From Planctomycetota bacterium (lineage in GTDB: Bacteria > Planctomycetota > Planctomycetia > Pirellulales > Lacipirellulaceae): 64,000 bases of DNA. Below the pieces are notes generated by a model. That model was not told where the DNA came from and did no database searches. It saw nothing but the letters and a program-made list of their open reading frames with translations. Positions within the stretch are counted from its first letter, which is position 1. Every line of letters starts with the position of its first letter. A program made the position numbers and the translations under genes. The DNA lies in contig JAJDEF010000022.1 of NCBI GenBank assembly GCA_029259945.1, forward strand, positions 372,001 through 436,000, read 5' to 3'. This document shows positions 1-9,966 of the stretch, piece by piece.

Positions 1-1057
1 TTGCCTGATAGGCGGATGGGTCGGTCAGTAGCTGAGCGACATTGGTGACGATTGTTTCAGCGTCGGTGCCGATGAGTTTGACAGTACCGGCATACACGCC
101 CTCGGGGCGCTCGGTCGTGTCTCGCATCACTAGCACAGGCTTACCCAGCCCTGGGGCCTCCTCTTGCACACCACCAGAGTCGGTGAGCACCAACTGGCAA
201 GCATTCATCAAAGCGACAAAATACCGGTAGTCCTGCGGCGGTATCAGCTTGATATTTTCAAAATCGCCCAACTGTTTGTAAACGGGACCTTGGACGTTGG
301 GATTGAGATGCACCGGGTAGATAAACTGGTGATCACCAAAGCGATTGGCCAAGGTTCCCAGCGCCTGGCAAATCTGCTCGAACCCACCACCAAAGTTTTC
401 GCGTCGATGCCCCGTGATTAGCACGAACGGCTTCGTCTGCCAATCTGCGCCCAATAGCGAGCCTAAATGCTTGTCAATCTCGCCGCGTACCTCTTCGCTC
501 TTCTGTTTTTGAATTTCCATGTGGAGTGCGTCGATCACGGTGTTGCCTGTCACCACAATCCGGTCGTTGGCGACACGCTCGTCGAGAAGATTTTGCTGGC
601 TCAGTTGAGTGGGCGGGAAGTGCAAGGTCACCAGATTACTGGCTAGCTTACGGTTTGCTTCCTCGGGAAACGGCGACCAGATGTTCCCTGTGCGCAACCC
701 GGCTTCAACGTGCCCAATTGGGATGCGGTGATAGAAACAGGCGAGCGAAGCAACCAGCACCGTCGTCGTATCGCCTTGAACCAAGGCCATATCGGGTTTT
801 TCTGCTTCGAGCAATTGGTCGATCGACGTCATCAGACGCGCGCTAAGCGATGCCAGCGTCTGGTTAGGTTGCATCACATCGAGATCGTGATCGACTTGGA
901 TATTGAACAAGTTGACCACCTGCGCCAGCATTTCGCGGTGTTGACCAGTCGACACAACAATCGGACGCATATCTTCGGCTTGTGAAAGGGCCGCAATGAC
1001 CGGGGCCATCTTGATGGCCTCAGGACGGGTTCCCATGAATACAGCAATTCGGTGCAT
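1..1057 (-). CDS. wecB: UDP-N-acetylglucosamine 2-epimerase (non-hydrolysing), C-terminus cut by window edge
   Basis: Interconverts UDP-GlcNAc and UDP-ManNAc in the cytoplasm, supplying the substrate of the dehydrogenase encoded just upstream in transcription (wecC). The frame is open from an ATG at 1057 to base 1, giving about 352 residues; the family is usually 360-390, so only a short C-terminus is missing. Visible family signatures are the N-terminal GTRPEAIKMAPV, VQGDTTT, GHVEAGLRTG, the TGHRREN loop and the late DSGGVQEEAP motif that binds the UDP part. It is read after wecC with a gap of about 110 bases and no clear Shine-Dalgarno sequence. The identity follows from the family motifs; the role in making a ManNAc-derived uronic acid is inferred from the wecC neighbour. 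Confidence 0.93.
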   Translation of the reverse strand, partial: MHRIAVFMGTRPEAIKMAPVIAALSQAEDMRPIVVSTGQHREMLAQVVNLFNIQVDHDLDVMQPNQTLASLSARLMTSIDQLLEAEKPDMALVQGDTTTVLVASLACFYHRIPIGHVEAGLRTGNIWSPFPEEANRKLASNLVTLHFPPTQLSQQNLLDERVANDRIVVTGNTVIDALHMEIQKQKSEEVRGEIDKHLGSLLGADWQTKPFVLITGHRRENFGGGFEQICQALGTLANRFGDHQFIYPVHLNPNVQGPVYKQLGDFENIKLIPPQDYRYFVALMNACQLVLTDSGGVQEEAPGLGKPVLVMRDTTERPEGVYAGTVKLIGTDAETIVTNVAQLLTDPSAYQA

Positions 1058-1167
1058 CGTTTTTTTCGTTTCTTAGTCCTATGACGGTGGTTGAACCAAT
1101 CGGCAACTTTGGCTGGTGGATGCTTAAAAGTTGTTCCGCCGATAGAACTACCCACCCTACGGATAAG

Positions 1168-2382
1168 CTAGTCTCGTAGCGCACCACAGACGTCGATAAG
1201 AGTTTTTTCGGCAAGGAGATGGGGAGGAATCGATTTGAAAGGACGGTGGGCAACGAGCACGACAACAATATCGGCTGCTGTTAAAGCTTCTTCTAATGAC
1301 GATAGTTCGTAACGATCGTGCGAATCGATGTACGGCTCGACCACTTTGATATTGCCAATCTTGCGCTCGATCAAGGCGTCAACAATGGTTACTGCTGGGG
1401 ATTCGCGGAGATCATCGATATCGGGTTTGTAAGCAAGGCCCAGGCAAGCGATGGTCGGCTCTTTGAAGCGTTTGGCACGGCGAATAACTCGCTCGACTAC
1501 CTGGTGAGGCTTTTTCTCGTTGACTTCTCGAGCCATGCGAATCAACGGCGTACTTTTGGGACTTGCATGAACCAAAAACCAAGGATCGACCGCGATACAA
1601 TGCCCGCCAACTCCGGGACCAGGCGAAAGAATATTTACGCGTGGATGCTTGTTGGCCAGTTCAATGACGCGCCACACATCCAACCCAAGCTCTTCGGAAA
1701 ATGTGGATAGCTCGTTGGCAAAGGCGATGTTTACGTCGCGAAAAGCGTTTTCGACCAGCTTAGCCGTTTCGGCGGTGCGGGCGTTGGTGAGATGGAGTTC
1801 GCCTGAAACGAACGTCCGGTAGAACTCAGCGCAAGCCTCTGTTGCTGCATCGTCGAGGCCGCCGATGATGCGGTCGTTCTCGACCACTTCGCGCAGAATC
1901 TTGCCGGGCAGCACACGCTCGGGCGCGTGGGCAAAATGGACCTCGTCTTTCGTAAGTCCCGTCTTTTGGGCAACTACTTCGGCAACCATCTCCGTGGTGC
2001 CAGGCGGGCTTGTGCTTTCCAAAATGATGAGGTTGCCTTTTTGAATCAAAGGGCAAATCGTCTCCGTGGCCTTTCGGACATACGAGAGGTCGGGCTCATA
2101 TTCGCCTTGAAAAGGCGTCGGCACACAAAGGATAAAAATGTCAGCAGGTGCCGGCTCGGTCGCTGCCTTAAGCTTGCCCGTCTGAACCGCAGCCCGGACC
2201 AGAATGTCGAGATCGGGCTCAACTACGTGCGCCCTGCCAGAATTGATAATCTCAACCGCCTTGGGATTGACTTCAAAACCGTGGACATCATAACCTCGCG
2301 ACGAAAGTACGGCAGCCGTTGGCAATCCGATATACCCCAGTCCGACAACACAGATTTTCTTGTTTTCGAAGATTCTTGTCAT
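1168..2382 (-). CDS. wecC: UDP-N-acetyl-D-mannosamine dehydrogenase
   Basis: Oxidises UDP-ManNAc to UDP-ManNAcA with two NAD. The 404 residues match the usual family length. The N-terminal Rossmann fold carries VVGLGYIGLPTA (residues about 12-23), the middle has the ESTSPPGTTE segment, and the catalytic cysteine lies in GPGVGGHCIAVDPWF. The start codon overlaps the stop of the preceding aminotransferase gene by four bases (ATGA), which implies translational coupling. Together with wecB it forms a two-step UDP-ManNAcA route. A related UDP-GlcNAc or UDP-GalNAc 6-dehydrogenase cannot be excluded from motifs alone, but the wecB neighbour favours WecC. Confidence 0.9.
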   Translation of the reverse strand: MTRIFENKKICVVGLGYIGLPTAAVLSSRGYDVHGFEVNPKAVEIINSGRAHVVEPDLDILVRAAVQTGKLKAATEPAPADIFILCVPTPFQGEYEPDLSYVRKATETICPLIQKGNLIILESTSPPGTTEMVAEVVAQKTGLTKDEVHFAHAPERVLPGKILREVVENDRIIGGLDDAATEACAEFYRTFVSGELHLTNARTAETAKLVENAFRDVNIAFANELSTFSEELGLDVWRVIELANKHPRVNILSPGPGVGGHCIAVDPWFLVHASPKSTPLIRMAREVNEKKPHQVVERVIRRAKRFKEPTIACLGLAYKPDIDDLRESPAVTIVDALIERKIGNIKVVEPYIDSHDRYELSSLEEALTAADIVVVLVAHRPFKSIPPHLLAEKTLIDVCGALRD

Positions 2383-3581
2383 GATTTACTGCCGTCAGTC
2401 ATCCACTGCTTAATGAGATCAATAACCCAGGATTGTTGCTTCTCTTCTAACGCAACACTGCAAGGAATGCTAATTGCCGATTGATACAGTTGCTCCGAAA
2501 ACTCGACGGCATAGCTGAAGCAGTTATTTTCAAATTCGGGAAGTCGAGCCACCGGGTACCAAATCGGACGAACCAGCACATTGCGTTCTAGGAGCCAATC
2601 AACCAGTTTTCGTGATTTTCCGTTGATACGAACAGTATACATCCAATACGTGCTTTCGACGGATTCAACTTCTGGTGCTATTTCGATGCCCTCAACCTCG
2701 GCAAATGCCTTTTCATAGCGATGCGCGATATTCTGTTTCTTTTGAATGTATTGATCCAGTAGTTCCAACTGTCCCACACCAATGGCGGCTAATACATTGG
2801 ATAGTCGGTAGTTGTAACCAACCACATCGTGATGAAATTCTACTGGATCGGTCTTGGCGGTTGTACTGATATGCTTGGCTCGGGCGGCTGTTTGCTGGTC
2901 GTCACACATCAGGGCGCCACCCCCTCCGGTTGTGACAATTTTATTGCCATTAAAGCTCGTAATGACGATGCGCTGCTTGGGGTCAAGTCCCTCGATCGGC
3001 GCAGCGATTGGTCGCCCTCGGTACGTAGCTCCTAAACATTCGGCCGCGTCTTCGATTAATGGTAATTCAAAGCGAGCAGCCAAATCAGCAATCGGCTGAA
3101 CCTCTACCATGCCTCCGAACAAATGTACGGGAAGCAAAGCAGAGATATAGCGCCCCGTTTGCCGGTTGATTAACTTACCAGAACGATTACGCTCGCAACC
3201 GTTCTCCAAAAAGTCTGTCAACTTGTTAAGATCGATCTGCCAAGTTGCCGGATCAACGTCAATAAACGTAGGCCAAGCGCCGCAATATCGAATGGCATTT
3301 GCTGGCGAAACAAAACTAATTGCCGGCATGATGACTTCAGACTCCGGCTCTACGCCGAAGAGAATCAAAGCCAAGTGGAGGGCAGACGTCCCTGAATTCG
3401 TTGCGACACAGTGCTGCGTGCCGGTGACTTTTGCTAGGTCATTTTCAAACCGGTCTACGAATGAGCCCACATAAGATACCCAATGCGTATCGAGACATTC
3501 CTTAACATACTCCCACTCGTTTCCACCAATGTGGGGACCGCAAAGGGGAATAAAAGGGAATTCTTCTTTGCTCTCAGCCAT
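2379..3581 (-). CDS. LegC-like PLP-dependent sugar aminotransferase (DegT/DnrJ/EryC1/StrS family)
   Basis: Expected to transfer an amino group from glutamate to a nucleotide-linked keto-sugar. The 400 residues have the DegT fold: TNSGTSALHLAL for cofactor phosphate binding (residues 61-72), the PLP-ring aspartate in EDAAECLG (D178), and the Schiff-base lysine in SFNGNKIVTTGGGG (K214). The FNGNK...GGGG form is characteristic of the LegC/PerA-like branch, which makes 4-amino-4,6-dideoxy sugars in legionaminic acid and bacillosamine-type pathways. The gene lies between a nucleotide-sugar epimerase/dehydratase (49 bases away) and wecC (ATGA overlap). The substrate is inferred; no sialic-acid-type synthase is seen nearby, so full legionaminate synthesis here is unsupported. 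Confidence 0.85.
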   Translation of the reverse strand: MAESKEEFPFIPLCGPHIGGNEWEYVKECLDTHWVSYVGSFVDRFENDLAKVTGTQHCVATNSGTSALHLALILFGVEPESEVIMPAISFVSPANAIRYCGAWPTFIDVDPATWQIDLNKLTDFLENGCERNRSGKLINRQTGRYISALLPVHLFGGMVEVQPIADLAARFELPLIEDAAECLGATYRGRPIAAPIEGLDPKQRIVITSFNGNKIVTTGGGGALMCDDQQTAARAKHISTTAKTDPVEFHHDVVGYNYRLSNVLAAIGVGQLELLDQYIQKKQNIAHRYEKAFAEVEGIEIAPEVESVESTYWMYTVRINGKSRKLVDWLLERNVLVRPIWYPVARLPEFENNCFSYAVEFSEQLYQSAISIPCSVALEEKQQSWVIDLIKQWMTDGSKS

Positions 3582-3630
3582 TCAGTACAATTTCCTAATT
3601 AAAACTCGATTGAATGCCGATGCCCTCTGC

Positions 3631-4650
3631 TCAGCTTTTCGACTTATTGTCGTAGAACGATTCGTGAAGCTCTTTACCCGATTGGATATATTCAACGTAC
3701 CAATCGACCGTTTTCTTAAGGCCTTCCTTCCAATTCACTTTCGGCTCGTAACCCAATCGTTCTGTGGCCTTAGTGATGTCGGGGCAACGTCTCGACACGG
3801 ATCCTGGGTAAGTGGGAGCATTTTCGTACTCGCCTTCATAATTCATCAACGAACCGGTATAGCGAATCAACTCGCCGATGGTAATCTCTTCCATCGTCCC
3901 AATATGGTAAATCTCGCCATTTTCGTCTTCCTGCTCCATGGCCAAAACGGTGGATTGAACGGCGTCGTCGATGTAGCAAAACGAACGAGTTTGGTCGTGC
4001 CCGTAAACCTGAAACGGATTTTCGTTATTCAGGAAACGTTGAATAATATGCGGAATCACATGCTTAAATCCCATGCGAGGCCCATAGACGTTGTGATATC
4101 GGACGATCACGCTATCAAAATCGAAGACTCTCGCATAATTGATAAACCCAGACTCACCCAGCATTTTGGTGGTGGCATAAGTAAATCGAGGATGGCCAAT
4201 ATCCTGAATGCAAAGCGGAATATCTTCGGGCGTCGGAACGGTGTAGCCAAACGCTTCAATCGCGCCCACATAACATTCACTCGTAGAGGTAAACAGTGTT
4301 TTCTTACATTGGGTTGTTTTCAGCCACTCAAGCGTATTGAAAATCAATGCCGTGTTAATTCGGATGATTTCGTTGGGCATGCTTGTGGTGTAGTCGACGC
4401 CTACCACCGAAGCGAGCATGTACACATAATCGTAGTCATTGTCGAATTTACTGTAGAGAGAAGGATCGGTCAGATCACCTTCGATGACGTCGATTCCATT
4501 CTCGCTAGTGAACTTTTCAAGCTCGGCATCTTTATTCCCGCGAAAGAAATTATCGGCAAGGGTAATCTTGTACCCGTCTCGTTTGGCAAGGTGCCTCGCA
4601 ATGTTCATGCCAATGAACCCTGCGCCGCCGATGATGAGAACTTTTTTCAT
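3631..4650 (-). CDS. NAD-dependent sugar epimerase/dehydratase (extended SDR)
   Basis: An extended short-chain dehydrogenase acting on a nucleotide sugar. The frame opens at 4731, but the Rossmann start MKKVLIIGGAGFIG begins at the ATG at 4650, which has GGAAAA about ten bases upstream, so that start is preferred (339 residues). The NAD-binding GGAGFIG motif, the TSTSEC strand end and the catalytic YATTK (YxxxK) are all present. It lies between a nucleotide-sugar dehydrogenase (132 bases upstream) and the LegC-like aminotransferase (49 bases downstream), so a 4,6-dehydratase or 4-epimerase feeding the aminotransferase is a reasonable inference. The exact reaction cannot be told from motifs. 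Confidence 0.85.
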   Translation of the reverse strand: MKKVLIIGGAGFIGMNIARHLAKRDGYKITLADNFFRGNKDAELEKFTSENGIDVIEGDLTDPSLYSKFDNDYDYVYMLASVVGVDYTTSMPNEIIRINTALIFNTLEWLKTTQCKKTLFTSTSECYVGAIEAFGYTVPTPEDIPLCIQDIGHPRFTYATTKMLGESGFINYARVFDFDSVIVRYHNVYGPRMGFKHVIPHIIQRFLNNENPFQVYGHDQTRSFCYIDDAVQSTVLAMEQEDENGEIYHIGTMEEITIGELIRYTGSLMNYEGEYENAPTYPGSVSRRCPDITKATERLGYEPKVNWKEGLKKTVDWYVEYIQSGKELHESFYDNKSKS

Positions 4651-4782
4651 AGCTTTTTTCCATTCGCTGTTCAAAAACAAGATGCGATTGACTGCCGTGT
4701 AACCCAAGGACCGAGGACGCCCGCATTTCACCGAAAAATGCTTGCCCTCGGGTTCATTCGTGGCATAAACATCAAAAGTTGT

Positions 4783-6324
4783 CTATATATCACCACGCCC
4801 TAGCACGACAACGGCATGCTTCTCCCGGAGGGAGGTGATTTCTTCGACACTCAGTATACCGATGGTATCGTAAACAAGTAACTGCCCCTGCCCTTTGATG
4901 CTCTCAAGCATCTGGACATTGTCTTTATACGAGCTATGAGAAGTGCAATAAATGATGATGTCTTGTTGATTTTCTAGTAGCTTTTGTACGTCTTGTTCAA
5001 TGTCGAGGTTTTGTTCTTCCCAAAATTGGACGTAAGGATCGTGGAGAGAAATGACACAGCCGGCTTGTTTCAGGCATTCGTAGAGAAGTTCGACAGGCGT
5101 ATAGCGAGTATCTCCCACATCGCTGCGATATGAAACGCCAAGCATCAGGACTTTTTTACCGCTTAGATTCTTGCCGTAACGCTTAACCAAATAATCGAAA
5201 GCAAACTTGGGCATCTGATCATTGATTTCCACTCCCGTCTCACTCTGAGGAAGCCCACTATCAGACTCAAACAGATTCTTCTTTGCCCAACTGGCTAAAA
5301 GAGGGTCTTTGGTTAAGCAGTAGCCCCCTACTCCGATTCCCGGGAACATCATATTGCTGTGGGTCGGTCTCATTCGTATGGCATCGACCACTTCGTATAA
5401 ATCAACTCCAGCCTCTTCGGCAAATCTCGACCATTCAACAATAAAGGCGATGTTCATCGCTCGATAAGAATTCTCAAGCACCTTCGCCATCTCGGTCGAG
5501 TTGGTATTTTTTAGTTTGGTGAGCGGATACTCGTCGGTCCGGATGATTGTGCGTAGAAAAGCTTCTGCCGCAGCCTCGCTTTTCTCGTCGATTCCAGAAA
5601 AAACACGGTAGAAATTCTGGATGGAATTGATGTACTCGGGACCGGGCATGACCCTTTCGTAGGAGTGCCCGATCATAATTTTGTCCGTGCTTTTGCCTCG
5701 TTTCTCAAGGCCTGCGCGGATGATGGGGGTTACCACCTTCTCGCAAGTTCCCGGAGGCACGGTCGTCTCGACGAGAAGCAAGGAATCTTCTTTGCATCGA
5801 TCGCCTATGGCTCGCATCGCCGCTTTGAAGCCTGAGAGGTCGACATCATAACTTTGAAGTTTACCCGCATCGCCACTCTCTTTTTGCACGTCGAGACTGA
5901 TGTCCACAACGATGACATCAGCCACCGAATAGCAGAATGGATCGCAGGTAGCGAGAAGATTCCCTTTCCCCTTGGCCTTGTTGTAGAATTCTTCGACTTT
6001 TGGATCGGAAGATACAACGGGAAAAACTCCCTCGTTGATCACCTGGATTTTCCAATAGGAAGCTTCACTCGGCAAATCGACGCCGATCACTGCGTATTCT
6101 TCTGTCAAGGCATTTGCAACAACAACAGACATCACAGCGCCGACAAACCCTAGCCCTTGAACCACAACCACAGGCTTACCCTGATTTAGCTGAAGAAACT
6201 GTTCGATCTTGTCCCGATCGTCAATCTTGGTCGGAATTGGGTATTGTTTCCCCGTCAGCGGGTTGGCAGAGACCGGCTGGTCACCCTTTACGAGACCGCT
6301 CGAAGTGTTGCAACTCGTACTCAT
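4783..6324 (-). CDS. nucleotide-sugar dehydrogenase (UDP-glucose/GDP-mannose dehydrogenase family), long form
   Basis: Oxidises C6 of a nucleotide sugar to the uronic acid. There are 513 residues against about 430 for typical members. The extra length is an N-terminal lead of about 50 residues before the Rossmann motif VVQGLGFVGAVMS, plus inserts. The ETTVPPGTCEKV segment and the catalytic cysteine in PGIGVGGYCLTKDP are intact. An AAAGGA Shine-Dalgarno sequence lies 6-7 bases before the ATG. It is the second dehydrogenase of the locus besides wecC and diverges from it, so it probably handles a different sugar. It lies first of a tight group with the epimerase, aminotransferase, wecC and wecB. 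Confidence 0.87.
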   Translation of the reverse strand: MSTSCNTSSGLVKGDQPVSANPLTGKQYPIPTKIDDRDKIEQFLQLNQGKPVVVVQGLGFVGAVMSVVVANALTEEYAVIGVDLPSEASYWKIQVINEGVFPVVSSDPKVEEFYNKAKGKGNLLATCDPFCYSVADVIVVDISLDVQKESGDAGKLQSYDVDLSGFKAAMRAIGDRCKEDSLLLVETTVPPGTCEKVVTPIIRAGLEKRGKSTDKIMIGHSYERVMPGPEYINSIQNFYRVFSGIDEKSEAAAEAFLRTIIRTDEYPLTKLKNTNSTEMAKVLENSYRAMNIAFIVEWSRFAEEAGVDLYEVVDAIRMRPTHSNMMFPGIGVGGYCLTKDPLLASWAKKNLFESDSGLPQSETGVEINDQMPKFAFDYLVKRYGKNLSGKKVLMLGVSYRSDVGDTRYTPVELLYECLKQAGCVISLHDPYVQFWEEQNLDIEQDVQKLLENQQDIIIYCTSHSSYKDNVQMLESIKGQGQLLVYDTIGILSVEEITSLREKHAVVVLGRGDI

Positions 6325-6460
6325 CGGTTGTCCTTTGGTTTATCGAAGGGCGGGTCTGATCCGCGATTATCTGCTCGAATACGCCAAGTGTAGCATATTC
6401 TATATTCTAGCTAAGATGCGAACGACGTAGCGATTCGGCTCTGCCATGGCGCACGGCATG

Positions 6461-7672
6461 TCAATGATCTAGTAATCTAGCTATCAACGCATGAAATGAC
6501 TGGGCATGCTCCTTACGATTAAAATGCTCTTTCACAAATTTCCTCGCGTAACTACCCATCTCTTGGCAAGTCGTCGGATTGTCTTTCAGCTTACAAACAG
6601 CTTTGGCAAATTGCTGGGGGTCGCCGGGAGGGACAAAAACTCCCCCGTTACTTTGCTCAATCACCTCGCGGATCACCCCGTCGATGCCAAGGATCGTTGG
6701 TCGACCCGCAGCCATGTAGTCAAAAACTTTATTGGGATAGGTTGTCTTGAACATGGGCACGTTCATCAGCGTTGCCATGCACACATCAGATGCGCCCAAG
6801 AGAGTTGCCATTTCCGACTTTGGAATCACTCCTGGTAACAAAACATTCGTGAGCTTCAGCTGATCGACCATCTGCTCGATTTCGTGACGAGCCTTGCCGT
6901 CACCTGCGATTACAAAATGGATATCAGAATCGTCTTTTAGAATTTCCGCTGCACGTACAATCGTCTGAATGTCATTAGCAGGACCTATAGCTCCTGCATA
7001 AACAGCAATAAACTTACCATCCAACTGATGCTGTTTTTTATACGAAGCACCATCCAGCGAGGGGTCGAACATATCGGGATCAACCCCGTTCGAAATCAGG
7101 GATATCTTTTCTTTGGCAATTCCCTTGTTTACCAAGTGATCGACGTAGGCAGGAGAATTAACCACGATATGCCGAGCGTGCCTGTACAAATAATTTTCCA
7201 GGCGTCGGGCAATAAATATCAGAGTACGAGATTTCAGTATGCCCATGTCGATGGCAAAATCAGGCCAAATATCACGTATTTCGAGCAAGAACGGCTTGCG
7301 GCGAAATCTCGCCACCATCGAAGCAGCAAAGGCCTGAAAAAGCGAAGGGCTCGTCCCCATAATAATATCTGCGTGCTTCCCGTACCGCCATCCAGCGAAA
7401 AAGGATTTCAGCATAAAACCAACAAAGGCGACTACCCGCCAAAAGAAATTTTTGTGGAGCACCGCCGGCGTAGCAACGCGGCAAATATGAACCCCTTCAA
7501 CGATTTCCTCGCGTGGTTTACTGGTGCGTTTTCCATGAAGGTAGCTCACATCGCTGGCAATGGCGGTAAATTGATCGCCTTGTTCAACAAAATAACGCGC
7601 GAATTCAAAGTGGCGAGTTCCGCCGCCCTCGTTCGACGCAGCAAACATTTGGTGGATAAGCAGGCAATGCAT
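6461..7672 (-). CDS. glycosyltransferase family 4
   Basis: A GT-B fold transferase of the WbuB-like type, expected to add a sugar to the lipid-linked repeat unit at the inner face of the cytoplasmic membrane. The frame is open from 7873, but the recognisable start, MHCLLIHQMFAASNEGGGTR, begins at the ATG at 7672 (403 residues), which is the start chosen here. The N-terminal glycine-rich acceptor loop (EGGGTRHFEF) and the donor-binding C-terminal part with SNGVDPDMF, AVYAGAIGPAND and PNKVFDYMAAGRP are visible. The last one carries the family's nucleotide-sugar-binding region. It lies 104 bases after the heparinase-like gene. The sugar specificity is unknown. Confidence 0.88.
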   Translation of the reverse strand: MHCLLIHQMFAASNEGGGTRHFEFARYFVEQGDQFTAIASDVSYLHGKRTSKPREEIVEGVHICRVATPAVLHKNFFWRVVAFVGFMLKSFFAGWRYGKHADIIMGTSPSLFQAFAASMVARFRRKPFLLEIRDIWPDFAIDMGILKSRTLIFIARRLENYLYRHARHIVVNSPAYVDHLVNKGIAKEKISLISNGVDPDMFDPSLDGASYKKQHQLDGKFIAVYAGAIGPANDIQTIVRAAEILKDDSDIHFVIAGDGKARHEIEQMVDQLKLTNVLLPGVIPKSEMATLLGASDVCMATLMNVPMFKTTYPNKVFDYMAAGRPTILGIDGVIREVIEQSNGGVFVPPGDPQQFAKAVCKLKDNPTTCQEMGSYARKFVKEHFNRKEHAQSFHALIARLLDH

Positions 7673-7776
7673 GAATTTTAGAACGGGTTCAGTAGGAGAA
7701 TAAAAAAATAGATGCGGACGAGAAGTTATCGGGTTGAGTGATGAGACAACCACGCAGAGTCTATCGATCCCATCTT

Positions 7777-9966
7777 TTAAGTCTGAGGCCAATCCAGCCT
7801 TGCGTGAACTGAACCGGTCAGTGTGACTTTTAGCCTCAGATCTTTCTGAGAATCGTTTTCCAGTTTGCCACACAAAACCGACCCGCCAAACGAGATATCG
7901 ATCTGTCCGTCATGAACTGCGATCTCTGAATCGTGTGGGCTGAACCATGAATAATACAGAACTCGGTTGCCATAGGCATTCTGGGACAGCGATAGGGCCG
8001 GCACTTTACTCCAATAGGCAGGGCTACTCCAACCTCGAGGGCTATCTTTGTCTCCTCGAATTAACGCACAGTTACCCAGTTGTCCGTTGAGTACACCCCA
8101 GCGAAGGTGGTACTTTCCAGGGGTAAGTTCTAAACTCAAACGCCGTTCTTCCACGTCCAAATCATACTTCGAATCGCATAGCAACCAATGCAAAATCGCA
8201 TCGTCTGGCTGCTTGGTATCGACCTGATCCAGGACAAGCCAATTGTCATCGAGAACCTGTATTATAACACGCCGACGCTCGACTTCGACATGAGCACTGC
8301 GTGAAAAGCTCGAGATCGCTGCTGTGGCCGCCAGATGACCGTCTGGAGTACGTACAAAAACATCGACCTCGCTTTCTGGCCACGGCAAAACAAGAAATCT
8401 GCCCGCAAGCCGGGGCTGATTTTTCTGGCCAACTTGTACGGTATTGTGGTATTTCCCGGCCCTTAGAGGATTGTTTCCCCAACGACCCTCTGCATTATAA
8501 CTGTAGGTTCCGGGATCAATGGCAACATTGGTACCCTTCCACCAGAGATCGACGTGCAGCAGATCAACATCGCTTGGTCGAAACCGATACTTTCCGCTGC
8601 GCAGGAAAGCGTGCCCTTGCTTACCCCTTAAGGCATAAATACCTGCTTGCTCGGCTTGAAGATCGGATGCAGATTCGATGCTTAAAGGAGCGTTGAGAGC
8701 CTCTTCGCCAGAAATCCATAAAAGATCCTCGTCCCAGGGGCCACTGGCAAAAGATCTTTGACGATTGAGAATCCAACGTGTCAGTTGCACGGCAGGACGG
8801 AAATCCCAGTAGTCACTCTCGCTGAGTGGCAGGATCAAAGAACCATCATCGGCACCGTATCTTGGCATTCCGCCGCTCGAAGAATCGAGGAGCTGAAACG
8901 ATAAATCCCCCGCCCTTTGAATCCGCTGCTGAAGCGATTCAGAAAACTGCATGTTATTGATTTCACCCAGCTTCAAAATCCATAAGTAGTCGTGCAACAT
9001 TAACCGGTGGTAATTGGCGGAGTATTGCGAGAATCCGCCATCGTCGAAAACCAGACGTTGGGCCTCTCTCTCTAGTGCCGCTTTTCCTGTTTTACACCAA
9101 CGATCGCTGGACTTGAATTCGGGGAAGAGTAGCCCCACCGTACATAGACCGACGGCCTCAGATACCGAGTGGTTATTGTTTTGGCTTAAAGCATAAGCGA
9201 TGTTCGCGTCGATACGGTGCGCTGAAATTCCGATTGCTTGAACTAGCTTGCCCACACGTTCGGCAGTGGTGTGGGCACTGTCCCAAAACGCCCAGAGGGC
9301 GAAACACCACGCCATCAGACGAAATGTGATTTCCTGTCCACATTTCCAATTGATACCCTGATTGGGCGGATTATTTTCGTACCAGTCCTCAAATGCTTCC
9401 CAAAATAATCGCGGCGCAGTCTCGTTGCCTGTTCGCCAGTAAATTCGCACCAAATCGAAAGCAAAGGCAAACCGATTCAACTCCCAAATGAGTTTGATGT
9501 CGCCGACCGAGAAATCACCAATCTGGCTAAAATGGGCATCTCCTGGCGCACTCCTACCGTCCCGTGCATTCTCACCCCACTTAGGAGGCCAACCAGTTTG
9601 CCAAAGATGGTGACGGAAGAAACGAATCTTTCCTGACTCAATTTCTTCCAGACGTTGTTGGCACCAACTCGAAGATGAATTCCCAGATTGCGAATCCAGA
9701 TTGCGAAGTATTTCGGAATACTTTGGGCGATCACTCGGCGCAAAGAAAAAACCCTCGCTGCGCTGTCGACGATATTCCCAATAGGCTTGAGGTTCGTTGG
9801 GTACTTCATGACGCAGCAACCAAGCAAGCGGCCAATGCCCCCAAGGCCGAGCGGGCATTCGCATTCGCTCCCAACCGATGCGATGCAAAACCCAACGGCG
9901 CAGTCGATAGGCCGCCCAAGCAGGCCCCATGTGTCGAATCAGATCAAAAACATTGCTCAAATTCAC
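7777..9966 (-). CDS. heparinase II/III family protein
   Basis: A two-domain polysaccharide-lyase-like protein of 729 residues. The N-terminal half (about 60-400) is an alpha/alpha-toroid of the Hepar_II_III_N type, with NNHSVSEAVGLC and NYHRLMLHDY (candidate catalytic Asn, His and Tyr). The C-terminal half is a beta-sandwich (LRSGKYRFRPSDVDLLHVDLWW onward). Members inside exopolysaccharide loci are thought to trim or turn over the polymer made by the same locus. No signal peptide is evident, so secretion is uncertain. Its start is GTG, overlapping the stop of the preceding sugar transferase by four bases (GTGA), which implies coupling. Confidence 0.88.
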   Translation of the reverse strand: MNLSNVFDLIRHMGPAWAAYRLRRWVLHRIGWERMRMPARPWGHWPLAWLLRHEVPNEPQAYWEYRRQRSEGFFFAPSDRPKYSEILRNLDSQSGNSSSSWCQQRLEEIESGKIRFFRHHLWQTGWPPKWGENARDGRSAPGDAHFSQIGDFSVGDIKLIWELNRFAFAFDLVRIYWRTGNETAPRLFWEAFEDWYENNPPNQGINWKCGQEITFRLMAWCFALWAFWDSAHTTAERVGKLVQAIGISAHRIDANIAYALSQNNNHSVSEAVGLCTVGLLFPEFKSSDRWCKTGKAALEREAQRLVFDDGGFSQYSANYHRLMLHDYLWILKLGEINNMQFSESLQQRIQRAGDLSFQLLDSSSGGMPRYGADDGSLILPLSESDYWDFRPAVQLTRWILNRQRSFASGPWDEDLLWISGEEALNAPLSIESASDLQAEQAGIYALRGKQGHAFLRSGKYRFRPSDVDLLHVDLWWKGTNVAIDPGTYSYNAEGRWGNNPLRAGKYHNTVQVGQKNQPRLAGRFLVLPWPESEVDVFVRTPDGHLAATAAISSFSRSAHVEVERRRVIIQVLDDNWLVLDQVDTKQPDDAILHWLLCDSKYDLDVEERRLSLELTPGKYHLRWGVLNGQLGNCALIRGDKDSPRGWSSPAYWSKVPALSLSQNAYGNRVLYYSWFSPHDSEIAVHDGQIDISFGGSVLCGKLENDSQKDLRLKVTLTGSVHARLDWPQT

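Noticed and set aside
3529..4803. A plus-strand open frame of 424 codons
   Set aside because: It lies opposite the SDR epimerase gene, whose motifs (GGAGFIG, YATTK) are intact; the antisense translation has no recognisable family pattern.
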